Shown: piece after piece, positions 9,194 through 17,149 of the stretch | How positions within the stretch are numbered: the first letter of the stretch is position 1 | Layout of the letters: every line of letters begins with the position of its first letter | DNA from: Limnoraphis robusta CS-951 | Lineage (GTDB): Bacteria > Cyanobacteriota > Cyanobacteriia > Cyanobacteriales > Microcoleaceae | Length of the DNA stretch: 22,807 bases | Direction: 5' to 3' | Assembly: GCF_000972705.2 (NCBI RefSeq) | Contig: NZ_LATL02000170.1 | Coordinates: forward strand, 1 to 22,807 | Notes under the pieces: generated by a model | Told to the model about the DNA's origin: nothing | Seen by the model: only the letters and a program-made list of their open reading frames with translations | Databases searched by the model: none | Translations under genes and position numbers: made by a program

Positions 9194-11848
9194 TTAAGTC
9201 TTGGGGGGGACACATACCACACGAAACCCGAAATTGTTGAAGTCGATGCCGGGGTAATTGATGATGCGGTACGCGGAGCGACAGTACCTAAGAAGGCTGC
9301 ACCAGGAGCCGCCACGACGGATTTTTGTAGTATATGTATTTTCTATAGCATCTAATAACCATGCTCTTCCATCATTGGGTGCGCCTTCGTAATTCTCATG
9401 CCAATCATCTTCACACCACTCACAGACATTACCGTGTATATCATGCAACCCAAAGTCATTGGCAGGAAAACTCCCCACTTCTGTTGTTTGTTCTCGATAC
9501 TCTCCTTGGGGGCTTTCATTATAAATGGAGGTGCCGCGATAATTGGCAAGGTCAGTTGTGATAGTTTCACCAAAATGAAATGCGGTTTGAGTTCCCGCAC
9601 GACAAGCATATTCCCATTGCGCTTCACTAGGAAGTTGATATTCTCGTCCGGTATGGGCTGAAAGTCTTTTACAAAATTCTGTAGCATCGTACCAACTAAC
9701 ACTTTCAACGGGACGATTATCTCCTTTAAACTGAGACGGGTCTGGCTCTAATTCTCGTTCAATTTGCGGATAACTCGCGACAATTCGCCACTGGGCTTGA
9801 GTCACGGGGTAACGTCCCATCAGAAACTCCGAGAGCGTTACATTGTGTTGGGGTCGTTCATTTTCTCGGCTTTCGGGTTCGTCTTCGGGTGCGCCCATTA
9901 CAAACGTTCCGCCCGGTATGAAAACCATCTCCAAACCAATTTCATCGTTAAGAGATTCAGTATAACCCCAAGCAGAAGAACGACGACGATGAATAACCCA
10001 TTCTTCATTTTCACGGCTAATAGTTGCGGTTTCAAACTCAAAACGTTCGAGAATATTGGTAATAATTGCAGGTTCATACTCGAAGGTTTGCAAAGGGGGA
10101 AAATTAACAACTTTAGCGACTTCATACTCCCGTTCTTCCAACAGAAAATCAACCGTTTGAGTCTCCGTTTCCCCAACAGAAGACAATTCCCGACGCCCAT
10201 AACGTTCGGCTAATTCTTGATAATCTCCCCCCAAACGCCGCAACACATCCAAACCAACACTTGCAAACGGTAACGCCGACTCCCCCAAAGCATATTCAGA
10301 CCCTTCTAAAACCGTCAACAAAGCTTCAAAACAGTTAATCGTTCGTCCGGCTTTTTGTGCTATAATTTCAGAAAGACGATCTAAAATAGCCGTCGTCTTG
10401 GCAATCGGAACCCCATCAATTAACAAATCCCGCACCCCATCAAAAAACTCGTACTGACAAACCTCGCTTTCATCCGAGTCGCAACGCCGCAACAAACCAC
10501 TCAGCAACACTTCCGCTACATGATCCTGTTGTGCATCCGGTAAAAATTCATCCCGCAATAAATCAATAACAGGTAAACTCGCAGGTATCGCCGCCATCAA
10601 CCCCGCCAACTGTCTCGCCGTCCGTGAAGCCGTCGCCCGAAATAATTCTACTCGTTGTTTTGCGGTTCGTACAGGCGTTGAAACGGGTTCATCTGCCATT
10701 TCCCGCACAAAAGCTAGTTCAAACCCCCGTCCCGGTGTCCGACACTCTCCCGCACCCGCCAACACTCGCGCCCAACGTCGAAAAGAATTAGGGTCAAGTG
10801 TTATTATGGGTAAAGTTAATAATCTACCGTCGCTAACTTCCTCCGGTTCGTCCCACTCATCCCACTCATCAAGTTCGGGTAAACCTTCTACATCTAACCT
10901 CGCATTCGGCAACCCCGCAACCGGACTCCCCAACCGGACAATATAACCATTACTCAAAGCCGTGCGCGACCATAACCGTTCCGGTAACATCTGCATTAAC
11001 GCCACAGGTTGGGTTTGCGACCATTGCCACAACGTTTCGTAAATTATCCCTTGTCGCCACAACGCCGAAGTACAATCACTAACATATAATATCAAACGCC
11101 GCCCCGACGGGTCAACTAATTCTCGAATACTGCGGGGACGCTGAGTTAAACGGTTTTCTAGACGTTCATTCCAACGGGGAAACAGTTGTACAGTCTGTTC
11201 TTCGGCTTGCAACCGCCAAGTCCGCACCGTCCGAAACGCTCCCTGATATTCCATCAGGTGTTGCAATTCGGCGATCGCACGTTTCCATAATACCGTTGTT
11301 TTAGAAGATTCTACCACTAAATCCAGGTCAAGCCAACGTTCCGGGGTGGGTCGGACGACGGGGACACAGATGCGCGTCTCAGCGAGTTGAGTCACGGTAG
11401 CTTCTTCATCGACATCAACCAAAATGCGCGACGGTACCTTCCGCATCAATGGACGCAACGCACGCGCCAAGTCTAAACGTGTCCGAATAGCGGGGGCGGA
11501 GGGAACGGGAAAAGGTAATACTTTTTGGTCTGTTTGTGAAGGTTCAAAAGATTCTGTTGTTTCAGGTATTGATGAGGATTCTTCGTTAGAATATAAATTA
11601 AAAGTCGGTTCGGATATTGAGATATCTGTATGATTAATTATATCATCAATACTATTCGTTTGTGTTGAACTTGATGTTAAACTTTCTTCGGATATTTCTT
11701 CAGAATAAATCTCACTTTCCGACTCAATAAATTGAGCCAGCCAAAGCAGGTCGGCCAGGTCGGCCGCATTCAATTCTAGTCCCGAACGTTTTAACTGTTG
11801 GGCGAATTGTCCGATAGTTGATCTTCGCTGCTGTTTAGGTGTTTCCAC
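9194..11848 (-). CDS. SAV_2336/vWA-like protein fused to a C-terminal FGE (C-type-lectin-fold) domain, variable C-terminus
   Basis: 884 aa. Residues about 1-120 are an acidic, low-complexity N-terminus. About 120-560 match the SAV_2336 N-terminal-domain family by pattern (DLARALRPLMRKVPS, LDLDLVVESS, RRLILYVSDCTSALWR, LPERLWSRTALS), which I take as the vWA-like partner of a ternary system. About 640-884 form an FGE domain (FIPGGTFVMGAPEDE, RYPVTQAQW, LPSEAQWEYACRAG, HGNVCEWC, RGGSW). Residues 850-874 (DNA 9227-9301) are hypervariable: of 18 non-scaffold codons 13 end in C, 4 in T and 1 in G, as expected if AAC/AAT template codons were mutated at adenines. The start is GTG at 11848 and overlaps the MoxR gene by 58 bp, implying translational coupling. 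The proposed role is the receptor of the ternary complex: the lectin fold binds a ligand and signals through the vWA-like part to MoxR. Function is inferred from family and context. Confidence 0.88.
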   Translation of the reverse strand: METPKQQRRSTIGQFAQQLKRSGLELNAADLADLLWLAQFIESESEIYSEEISEESLTSSSTQTNSIDDIINHTDISISEPTFNLYSNEESSSIPETTESFEPSQTDQKVLPFPVPSAPAIRTRLDLARALRPLMRKVPSRILVDVDEEATVTQLAETRICVPVVRPTPERWLDLDLVVESSKTTVLWKRAIAELQHLMEYQGAFRTVRTWRLQAEEQTVQLFPRWNERLENRLTQRPRSIRELVDPSGRRLILYVSDCTSALWRQGIIYETLWQWSQTQPVALMQMLPERLWSRTALSNGYIVRLGSPVAGLPNARLDVEGLPELDEWDEWDEPEEVSDGRLLTLPIITLDPNSFRRWARVLAGAGECRTPGRGFELAFVREMADEPVSTPVRTAKQRVELFRATASRTARQLAGLMAAIPASLPVIDLLRDEFLPDAQQDHVAEVLLSGLLRRCDSDESEVCQYEFFDGVRDLLIDGVPIAKTTAILDRLSEIIAQKAGRTINCFEALLTVLEGSEYALGESALPFASVGLDVLRRLGGDYQELAERYGRRELSSVGETETQTVDFLLEEREYEVAKVVNFPPLQTFEYEPAIITNILERFEFETATISRENEEWVIHRRRSSAWGYTESLNDEIGLEMVFIPGGTFVMGAPEDEPESRENERPQHNVTLSEFLMGRYPVTQAQWRIVASYPQIERELEPDPSQFKGDNRPVESVSWYDATEFCKRLSAHTGREYQLPSEAQWEYACRAGTQTAFHFGETITTDLANYRGTSIYNESPQGEYREQTTEVGSFPANDFGLHDIHGNVCEWCEDDWHENYEGAPNDGRAWLLDAIENTYTTKIRRGGSWCSLLRYCRSAYRIINYPGIDFNNFGFRVVCVPPKT

Positions 11849-12822
11849 AGTCTATTAATAAGATTTTCTCGGTTAGTTAAATCGGAAGTTCGTTCTCGCA
11901 TCACCAGATAAACGGCATTAAGAAGTTGGTCGGTTGCCAAATCTCCTTTATTGCGATCTGAACGTTTTTTCACAAACTTTTTGACAAGTTCTTGAATCAA
12001 TTCTTCGGATTCTGCTATTTTTTCTGCCCCATTTTCTTCTTGTTCAAAATGCGCTTTGACAATTTCTTCCAAACGTTTTTCGTTGGGTTCTTCCATCGTT
12101 AACCGCACGCAACGTCTTAAAAATGGCGGGGGAAAATCTCGTTCACCGTTGCTGGTTAATATCATCAGGGGAAATTGACTGCAAACAACACGACCTCCTT
12201 GAATTATTGTTGTTTTATCTTGGCTATTATTTTTATAAGCAGTTCGGACTTCGACTGACCCTTTAATTTCTTCAATTCTCACTAATTCCGGAATTTCAAA
12301 TTCTCCTTCTTCAAAAACATAAAGTAAATCATTGGGTAAATCAATATCGCTTTTATCAATTTCATCAACTAACAAAACACGGGGTTTATTAGAAGGTAAC
12401 AACGCCGTTCCGAGTGGCCCCAAACGGATGTATTTACCAATATTCTCGAAATTGCTTCTATCTTTTTCTCCGATATCTTGTAAACGGGCGATCGCATCAT
12501 ATAAATATAACCCATCTTTGAGGGTTGTTCGCGTTGTTATCGGCCAGTAAAGAACTTCTCCGAGGTTGAGTTCATGGGCGACGGCGTAAGCCAGGGAACT
12601 TTTACCCGTTCCCGGTTTTCCTGTTACTAATAGGGGGCGACGCAAATATAAGGCTGCATTCACCATTTCTATTTCGGTGGGTTGGGCTTGAAAGGTGGCG
12701 CCTCTTTCCGGTTGGCGGCGATCAATTTTTCGCCAGGGTGGAGGGGAAGGAAGCTTAGAAATGGCTTTTGGGTTGGGTTTACCTGTGCCTTTAAATATCG
12801 GTTGAAATATTGGGTCATTCAT
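11791..12822 (-). CDS. MoxR-family AAA+ ATPase
   Basis: 343 aa from ATG 12822; a TTG at 12837 is a possible longer start. Walker A is GKPGTGKSS (68-76), Walker B is LLVDEID (150-156), and the sensor region TSNGERDFPPPFLRRC (223-238) carries the usual Asn and the arginine-finger-like double Arg. Length and motif spacing fit standalone MoxR AAA+ proteins, which act as ATP-driven remodelling chaperones together with vWA-domain partners. It lies between the VMAP-like gene (8 bp upstream from this ATG, or overlapping if TTG is used) and the SAV_2336-FGE gene (58-bp overlap), so the three should form one transcript. In ternary conflict systems the MoxR component is thought to gate the response by ATP hydrolysis. 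Confidence 0.93.
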   Translation of the reverse strand: MNDPIFQPIFKGTGKPNPKAISKLPSPPPWRKIDRRQPERGATFQAQPTEIEMVNAALYLRRPLLVTGKPGTGKSSLAYAVAHELNLGEVLYWPITTRTTLKDGLYLYDAIARLQDIGEKDRSNFENIGKYIRLGPLGTALLPSNKPRVLLVDEIDKSDIDLPNDLLYVFEEGEFEIPELVRIEEIKGSVEVRTAYKNNSQDKTTIIQGGRVVCSQFPLMILTSNGERDFPPPFLRRCVRLTMEEPNEKRLEEIVKAHFEQEENGAEKIAESEELIQELVKKFVKKRSDRNKGDLATDQLLNAVYLVMRERTSDLTNRENLINRLWKHLNSSEDQLSDNSPNS

Positions 12823-12830
12823 GGTTAATT

Positions 12831-14603
12831 CTAACAAGCCTCCGAGTCAAATTGTAAGGTGGGCGGTACAATATTTGGGTCTTCCCAAACTAAGGTTAAA
12901 TGATGACCGATGTGGTTGTCATCTTCTGTGAGAGAATTACAACGTTCTTCTAATATACGTTCGGATAATTGGTTCACTTCGCAGTCTAAAATATTATCAA
13001 TGCGATCGCTAAGTTCGCTGCGCCGCGACCATAAAGCAACGGGAAGGGCGGTTTTTCTTGCTACAAATTCCAAGATTTTTTCGAGTTTTGCCATGTCCAA
13101 GTTTTCCAGAATTGCCATTTCCGAAGACTTCAACGTTTGAAAGAGTTTAGCAGGACTTCCGCAGTCGGCGCGAACAAATGTTGTTTGGGCGGTTTGGTCT
13201 ATTTTAGCTTCTAATAACTGCCATTTTTGTTGCCAAAGTTTGTAATATTGTTTTCCGGTTGGGGTTAAGTTGTGATGGGTTCGCATTACCAGTTTATATT
13301 GACTTCCGAGGGTTAATTCTGATTCTGTTTGGCGCTCGCTTAAATCTAAATTCAACCAATTTCTAGGGACAAATATATGAAGGGTGGGTGAGGTGTATTC
13401 TGAGTTTTCTTCTAACCAATTTTCTAGAAAGTTCGGCAGTTCGTCAAGTGACATTGTTTCATCTTGAACCAGTGGCGAGGAGAAATTATTCGCATCCCAC
13501 ATTGAAACTCTTACTCCTTTTGAAAGTTCAGTGGGAATGACTTCTATGATTAAATCTTCGAGGGTGTTTTTGGGGGAAATATTGCGTTCCGATTTTTCTC
13601 GTATTGCTTTAATAAGTAAGTTGTTGAAGTTTAACTTTGTTTGCCTAGACTCAACAAATACTTTAATTTCGTCGAATAATTCACTGCTTAAATTATCCGA
13701 AAACGTGGCTAAAAATACTGCAAATTGGGTTAACCCATCTATTTCACTCCAACCGGGATAAGACACTTGACTCAAGTTTATAAACTTATCGAGTCTATCA
13801 CCTTCTATCCAATCTTGGGCGGGGTCACAGAGTTGAAATGCTGCTTGAATTTGCCTAGACTCAACAAATACTTTAATTTCGTCGAATAATTCACTGCTTA
13901 AATTATCCGAAAACGTGGCTAAAAATACTGCAAATTGGGTTAACCCATCTATTTCACTCCAACCGGGATAAGACACTTGACTCAAGTTTATAAACTTATC
14001 GAGTCTATCACCTTCTATCCAATCTTGGGCGGGGTCACAGAGTTGAAATGCTGCTTGAATTGCATTTTCTAAATTGTTTTTCTCGGTATTATTCAGGCGT
14101 TCCCAATGGTTTTGTAAGAGGTTATCTAAGTGTTCGGAGTTAAGTTTTTCGGGAATTGAGTTTAACTCGGGTATCGGTGGGAAAATTGATTCACTGATTA
14201 GCTTTTCCTGAGTTTGAGGACAAAGATTATCCCATGTTTTTGAAAATTGTTGTAAATTTTCTTCGATATCTTTTGAGCATAAAGTAAGCGTAAAACGCCA
14301 ATCTTCCAATCCCCGTTTTTGGATTCGTTCGTCTTTTAAGATGTTCAGAAAGTCATCCATCCGTTTGAGAGATTCTCGAATTTGAGCTTTTGTTAACCTG
14401 TTTTCCTGGCTGTTTGTTAGGGCTTCTAATGTTCTGAGGTTCGTTTCTATCCGCAGTTGGGGAGGCTTTTCTTCATCTAACCAACAGTATTTTAGATCAA
14501 AGCGATCGCTATTTTCTACCTCTCCGTTAACAAATAATAGCAGGATTTTCAATAAAGATTTGGCTCTAGCTCTGACTTTGGGGCCATAAGTTGCTCTGGG
14601 CAT
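12831..14603 (-). CDS. VMAP-like protein (vWA-MoxR-associated protein) with an internal 70-residue duplication
   Basis: 590 aa from ATG 14603 (a TTG at 14612 would add three residues). Residues about 1-120 (YGPKVRARAKSLLKILL ... LTKAQIRESLKRMDDFL) resemble an N-terminal domain shared with cyanobacterial NACHT- and WD40-type signalling proteins. About 405-590 look like the VMAP-C domain: LHIFVPRNWL, LGSQYKLVMR, WQQKWQLLE, ALPVALWSRR and a final HHLTLVWEDPN..PP. Residues 182-251 and 252-321 are identical 70-residue copies, identical also at DNA level (210-bp unit, in frame); without one copy the protein would be 520 aa. VMAP proteins are the adaptor or effector-linking subunit of vWA-MoxR-VMAP ternary systems. 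As the first gene of the three-gene run it likely sets expression of the module; the gap upstream holds a perfect inverted repeat. Confidence 0.82.
   Translation of the reverse strand: MPRATYGPKVRARAKSLLKILLLFVNGEVENSDRFDLKYCWLDEEKPPQLRIETNLRTLEALTNSQENRLTKAQIRESLKRMDDFLNILKDERIQKRGLEDWRFTLTLCSKDIEENLQQFSKTWDNLCPQTQEKLISESIFPPIPELNSIPEKLNSEHLDNLLQNHWERLNNTEKNNLENAIQAAFQLCDPAQDWIEGDRLDKFINLSQVSYPGWSEIDGLTQFAVFLATFSDNLSSELFDEIKVFVESRQIQAAFQLCDPAQDWIEGDRLDKFINLSQVSYPGWSEIDGLTQFAVFLATFSDNLSSELFDEIKVFVESRQTKLNFNNLLIKAIREKSERNISPKNTLEDLIIEVIPTELSKGVRVSMWDANNFSSPLVQDETMSLDELPNFLENWLEENSEYTSPTLHIFVPRNWLNLDLSERQTESELTLGSQYKLVMRTHHNLTPTGKQYYKLWQQKWQLLEAKIDQTAQTTFVRADCGSPAKLFQTLKSSEMAILENLDMAKLEKILEFVARKTALPVALWSRRSELSDRIDNILDCEVNQLSERILEERCNSLTEDDNHIGHHLTLVWEDPNIVPPTLQFDSEAC
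13640..14061. repeat. Tandem duplication D1, 210-bp unit, inside the VMAP-like gene
   Basis: 13640-13851 is identical to 13850-14061 (212 matching bases at an offset of 210). The offset is a multiple of three, so the frame stays open. It is one of six similar direct duplications in 13.6-21.6 kb. Confidence 0.97.
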
Positions 14604-14628
14604 GGGGGTCAAGGATATTTTTACAAAA

Positions 14629-14677
14629 AGTTTGGGGTTAAGGCGTTGGGTTCCAATGTTTTGAGTTACCCCAAACT
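14629..14677. promoter_or_regulatory. Perfect 10-bp inverted repeat in the divergent promoter region
   Basis: AGTTTGGGGT at 14629-14638 and ACCCCAAACT at 14668-14677 are exact inverted copies separated by 29 bp, about 26 bp upstream of the VMAP-like ATG (14603) and about 145 bp upstream of the MshEN-like ATG (14821). This is the only intergenic space from which the ternary-system run could be transcribed, so the repeat is a candidate operator or structured 5' leader. No known regulator motif is recognised. Confidence 0.35.
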
Positions 14678-14820
14678 ACCCCAATGCCCAATATAGCTTG
14701 ATTTTTGCTAATTCTGAAAGTCCGCTTGCTTTCGGGTACGACCCCAAAGCGATAGTGAGTTCAGTTGAGCAACAGCCAACTCAAGAACAACCCAAACACT
14801 ATTGTACTGGAGTTAGAACC

Positions 14821-15021
14821 ATGATGAAGTTAGGTGAAATTTTGATTCGGAAACAGTTAATTTCTTTATCCGAACTGGAACAAGCTCTGACGCTTCAATC
14901 TTCCTGTTCTCAAAAGTTGGGAGAAATACTGATGGGGCAAGGATTAATTCAAAGAGGTGATTTAGAACAGGCACTTAAAGAGCAATATTGGAGACAAAAT
15001 GGCTTTTGGGTGATTGATTAA
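14821..15021 (+). CDS. Small MshEN-like (possible c-di-GMP-binding) protein
   Basis: 66 aa. Two tandem motifs of the form LGEIL-x-(K/G)-x-LI-x4-LEQAL-x2-Q cover residues 4-26 and 33-54: KLGEILIRKQLIS with LEQALTLQ, then KLGEILMGQGLIQ with LEQALKEQ. This is the paired-helix arrangement of the MshEN (T2SSE N-terminal) domain, known in other proteins to bind cyclic di-GMP. No ATPase or receiver domain follows, so this is a standalone domain. ATG 14821 is preferred because a GGAG lies about 10 bp upstream and the domain begins immediately; a TTG at 14698 would add 41 unrelated residues. It is divergent from the ternary-system genes and followed by a small exported peptide gene. A nucleotide-binding or adaptor role is inferred only. 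Confidence 0.7.
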   Translation: MMKLGEILIRKQLISLSELEQALTLQSSCSQKLGEILMGQGLIQRGDLEQALKEQYWRQNGFWVID

Positions 15022-15143
15022 TTCCTAAAAGTTTATAGGTGGAGTTGTAATGGGATTTCATTCAACCCACAGAAATCAGTTTTTTGGGTTTTGCTTGACT
15101 GAACCCTAGCCACAGAAAACATTTTACAACTGAGGAGAAGAAT

Positions 15144-15347
15144 ATGAAAATTTTATCGATTCCTGTTTGGGTAACGGTTATGGTTTCTGCTGTTTGTTTA
15201 TTTTCTAGTCCGATGTCTCAGCCCTTTAGTCAAACTTTCATCTGTTTCGCGAACAATAAGAACAATGTACCGCCTGAAGTCAAAGATGGAGGTTCTCGAT
15301 TTTCTCAACCTCGAAAAAATTTCGATATTGATACATCTGTATCCTAA
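15144..15347 (+). CDS. Small exported peptide with a DGGSRFS motif
   Basis: 67 aa. A strong ribosome-binding site (GAGGAGA, about 7 bp before ATG) supports the start. Residues 1-33 form a classic signal peptide: basic MK, hydrophobic core VWVTVMVSAVCLF, likely cleavage after ICFA near residue 36. The mature part is about 31 residues, Asn- and Lys-rich, and contains DGGSRFSQP. No known family is recognised. The same DGGSRFS motif appears in a 25-residue open frame at 19152-19229, where the codons differ mainly at wobble positions, suggesting a small-peptide family under selection. Its 3' half (from 15254) lies in duplication D2, so a second, headless copy follows. Confidence 0.7.
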   Translation: MKILSIPVWVTVMVSAVCLFSSPMSQPFSQTFICFANNKNNVPPEVKDGGSRFSQPRKNFDIDTSVS

Positions 15348-15602
15348 AAAGTCAACGATTTTCCTGACTATTGCCTCTTGCCTGCTATGATTGTCTGATG
15401 CGCCCTACAAATTCGTCGAAACTCTTGTCAATAAGAACAATGTACCGCCTGAAGTCAAAGATGGAGGTTCTCGATTTTCTCAACCTCGAAAAATTTCGAT
15501 ATTGATACATCTGTATCCTAAAAAGTCAACGATTTTCCTGACTATTGCCTCTTGCCTGCTATGATTGTCTGATGCGCCCTACAAATTCGTCGAAACTCTT
15601 GT
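15254..15602. repeat. Tandem duplication D2, 175/174 bp
   Basis: 15254-15428 is repeated as 15429-15602, identical except for one A missing from a homopolymer in the second copy (six A versus five). It covers the 3' half of the small exported peptide gene and the intergenic tail down to the stop codon of the third FGE gene. The stretch 15348-15601 holds no other gene. Confidence 0.97.
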
Positions 15603-16438
15603 TAAGTGTTAAGAAGAGTTCTTGGTATTGTGCAGCATACCCGAAAACCAACGTAATGGCTGATGTTGACGCGGGAATAACCTTTGAAGCGAAAAGCTGA
15701 ACGGCATTTTCTAGGAAGGTTAAACCAGGAGCCGCCTCGCAGCACTCGGTGAGTATTTGCACGATTTTTATTTATCCAGGCAGTACCATCTGTTGGTGCT
15801 TGTTCATAATTGTTATGGTAGTCGTCTAAGCACCACTCAAATACATTTCCGTGCATATCGTATAGTCCCCAAACGTTTGCGGGAAAACTCCCAACATCTG
15901 TTGTTTGTCCTCTAGACTCTCCTTTGGGGCTTTCATTATAGCTAAAGTTTCCATTGTAGTTGGCGAGTTCGGTTGTTATGGTTTCTCCAAAGTGAAACGG
16001 TGTTTTTGTTCCAGCACGACAAGCATATTCCCATTGGGCTTCACTGGGTAATTTATATTCTCGTCCGGTTTTTGCTGATAATCTTTTACAAAACTCAGTC
16101 GCGTCGTTCCAACTAACTTGCTCAACAGGGCGGTTATCTCCTTTAAACTCAGACGGTTCTGGGTTTAACTCCTGTTCTATTTGAGGATAATTTGTTACAA
16201 CTCGCCACTGTGCCTGAGTAACAGGGTAGCATCCCATCAAAAACTGCTGTACTCTTACCCAATGCTGGGGGCGTTCGTTGTCCCGACTTTCGGGTTCGCT
16301 CTCGGGTGCGCCCATCAGAAACTCTCCTGCGGGGATGAGCATTAATGTCAGCGTTACACCGTCTGCAAGATGTTCGTTGAAACACTTATTCTTGCGTTTG
16401 TAGCGATAGATATTGAGAGGGTTAATTAATTCAGCCAT
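15602..16438 (-). CDS. FGE/SUMF1-domain (C-type-lectin-fold) protein, third paralog, variable C-terminus
   Basis: 278 aa, a single FGE-sulfatase domain. Family blocks are IPAGEFLMGAPESEPESRD (near residue 35), CYPVTQAQW, NRPVEQVSWNDATEFC, LPSEAQWEYACRAG, HGNVFEWCLDD, and RGGSW ending at residue 238. The variable block is residues 239-264 (DNA 15647-15724), one codon longer than in the other two paralogs, and ends at GFRVCC. The body is close to the paralogs at 7747 and 9194, so the divergence concentrated in this block is striking. Only the CRSA cysteine of the catalytic pair is seen, so catalysis is doubtful. ATG 16438 is used; the first residues (about 1-35) parallel those of the 7747 paralog (NIYRYKRKNKCFNEHLADGV), which supports it. 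The gene stands alone after the small exported peptide gene. It is a candidate DGR target, or former target, acting as a diversified binding protein. Confidence 0.9.
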   Translation of the reverse strand: MAELINPLNIYRYKRKNKCFNEHLADGVTLTLMLIPAGEFLMGAPESEPESRDNERPQHWVRVQQFLMGCYPVTQAQWRVVTNYPQIEQELNPEPSEFKGDNRPVEQVSWNDATEFCKRLSAKTGREYKLPSEAQWEYACRAGTKTPFHFGETITTELANYNGNFSYNESPKGESRGQTTDVGSFPANVWGLYDMHGNVFEWCLDDYHNNYEQAPTDGTAWINKNRANTHRVLRGGSWFNLPRKCRSAFRFKGYSRVNISHYVGFRVCCTIPRTLLNT

Positions 16439-16686
16439 AGTGATGCTTCATCATTGTAGAGTCGTTTCAGGTGATGGCTCCGGGCATAATCTAACATAAC
16501 TTGAATCCGGGTTGAGGGGGAAATAAAGGCGATACCCAGAACAAACCACACCAATGCAATTGTTCAAACTCCGATTGAATAAAGTTAAAGGGTCTTGGCA
16601 ACTTTTGGTGATCTTCACAGATGGCGATCGCAAAGAGAACAAACAATTGACGTGGTAGTGTCACGCAGGTCAAGCCAGTCGCAAAA

Positions 16687-16836
16687 TTAAGGAGATTGCA
16701 ATGCACGCGCACTTCGGCTTAAAAAAATCGATTCTTTGTCTGTTTCCGATTTATTTTGATAGTCTGATAAATCAATCAAACCATTAAATGTTTTTTGGAG
16801 ATATGCCTTGATTTGACGTAAGTGAATTTCACTCAT
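16687..16836 (-). pseudogene. Short fragment resembling the N-terminus of an AIPR-family gene
   Basis: A 49-residue frame from ATG 16836: MSEIHLRQIKAYLQKTF, then IDLSDY...KSETDKES, then IFLSRS followed by unrelated residues and a stop. The order of a short helix, IDLSDY and FLSRS recalls the beginning of cyanobacterial AIPR (abortive infection phage resistance) proteins, which are normally several hundred residues long. Everything after FLSRS is lost, so it would be a decayed leftover of a defence gene. The match is from memory of a short motif and could be wrong; the frame could also be a small independent protein. Confidence 0.4.
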
Positions 16837-17149
16837 AACAATTGAGGGTTAACTTTACTAACTTTAATTTGATCGAATCAATTTTTATAGGGCTTGCCTA
16901 TAATCCTTCGCTAAATAAGACTGAAACCCTTACTCCTATAGCTTTTGAGCGTCTTTTCCCTAATAAAATTAGGTATTCAAATGTCATAATTTTATCATAA
17001 TTAACTCATCTGGTCAGGCATAAGTGCAAGCGCATAGATTTACAAGATTTGTACTCCTGCATCTAAACATGAGACTTATGTCTCTAGGGAGAGGTTTTCA
17101 AACTACTACAACAAGATTATAGACAGTAGTTGCAATTGAGTTATAACCT
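16837..17149. other. Intergenic region upstream of the aldo/keto reductase
   Basis: AT-rich, no convincing frame. It contains a small hairpin (TATAGG-GCTTG-CCTATA, 16886-16902). It must hold the promoter for the plus-strand reductase (a TATAAC lies just before its ATG but is too close to be a normal -10) and for the minus-strand AIPR-like fragment. No terminator, tRNA or attachment site was seen. Confidence 0.4.

Noticed and set aside
9110..10213. Several plus-strand and other-frame frames across the FGE domain
   Set aside because: They are shadows of the SAV_2336-FGE gene, whose own frame has clear domain motifs.
16491..16712. 73-residue minus-strand frame upstream of the third FGE gene
   Set aside because: No recognised motif, no ribosome-binding site, an overlapping frame of similar length exists, and it overlaps the AIPR-like fragment; it might be a remnant of something but cannot be supported.
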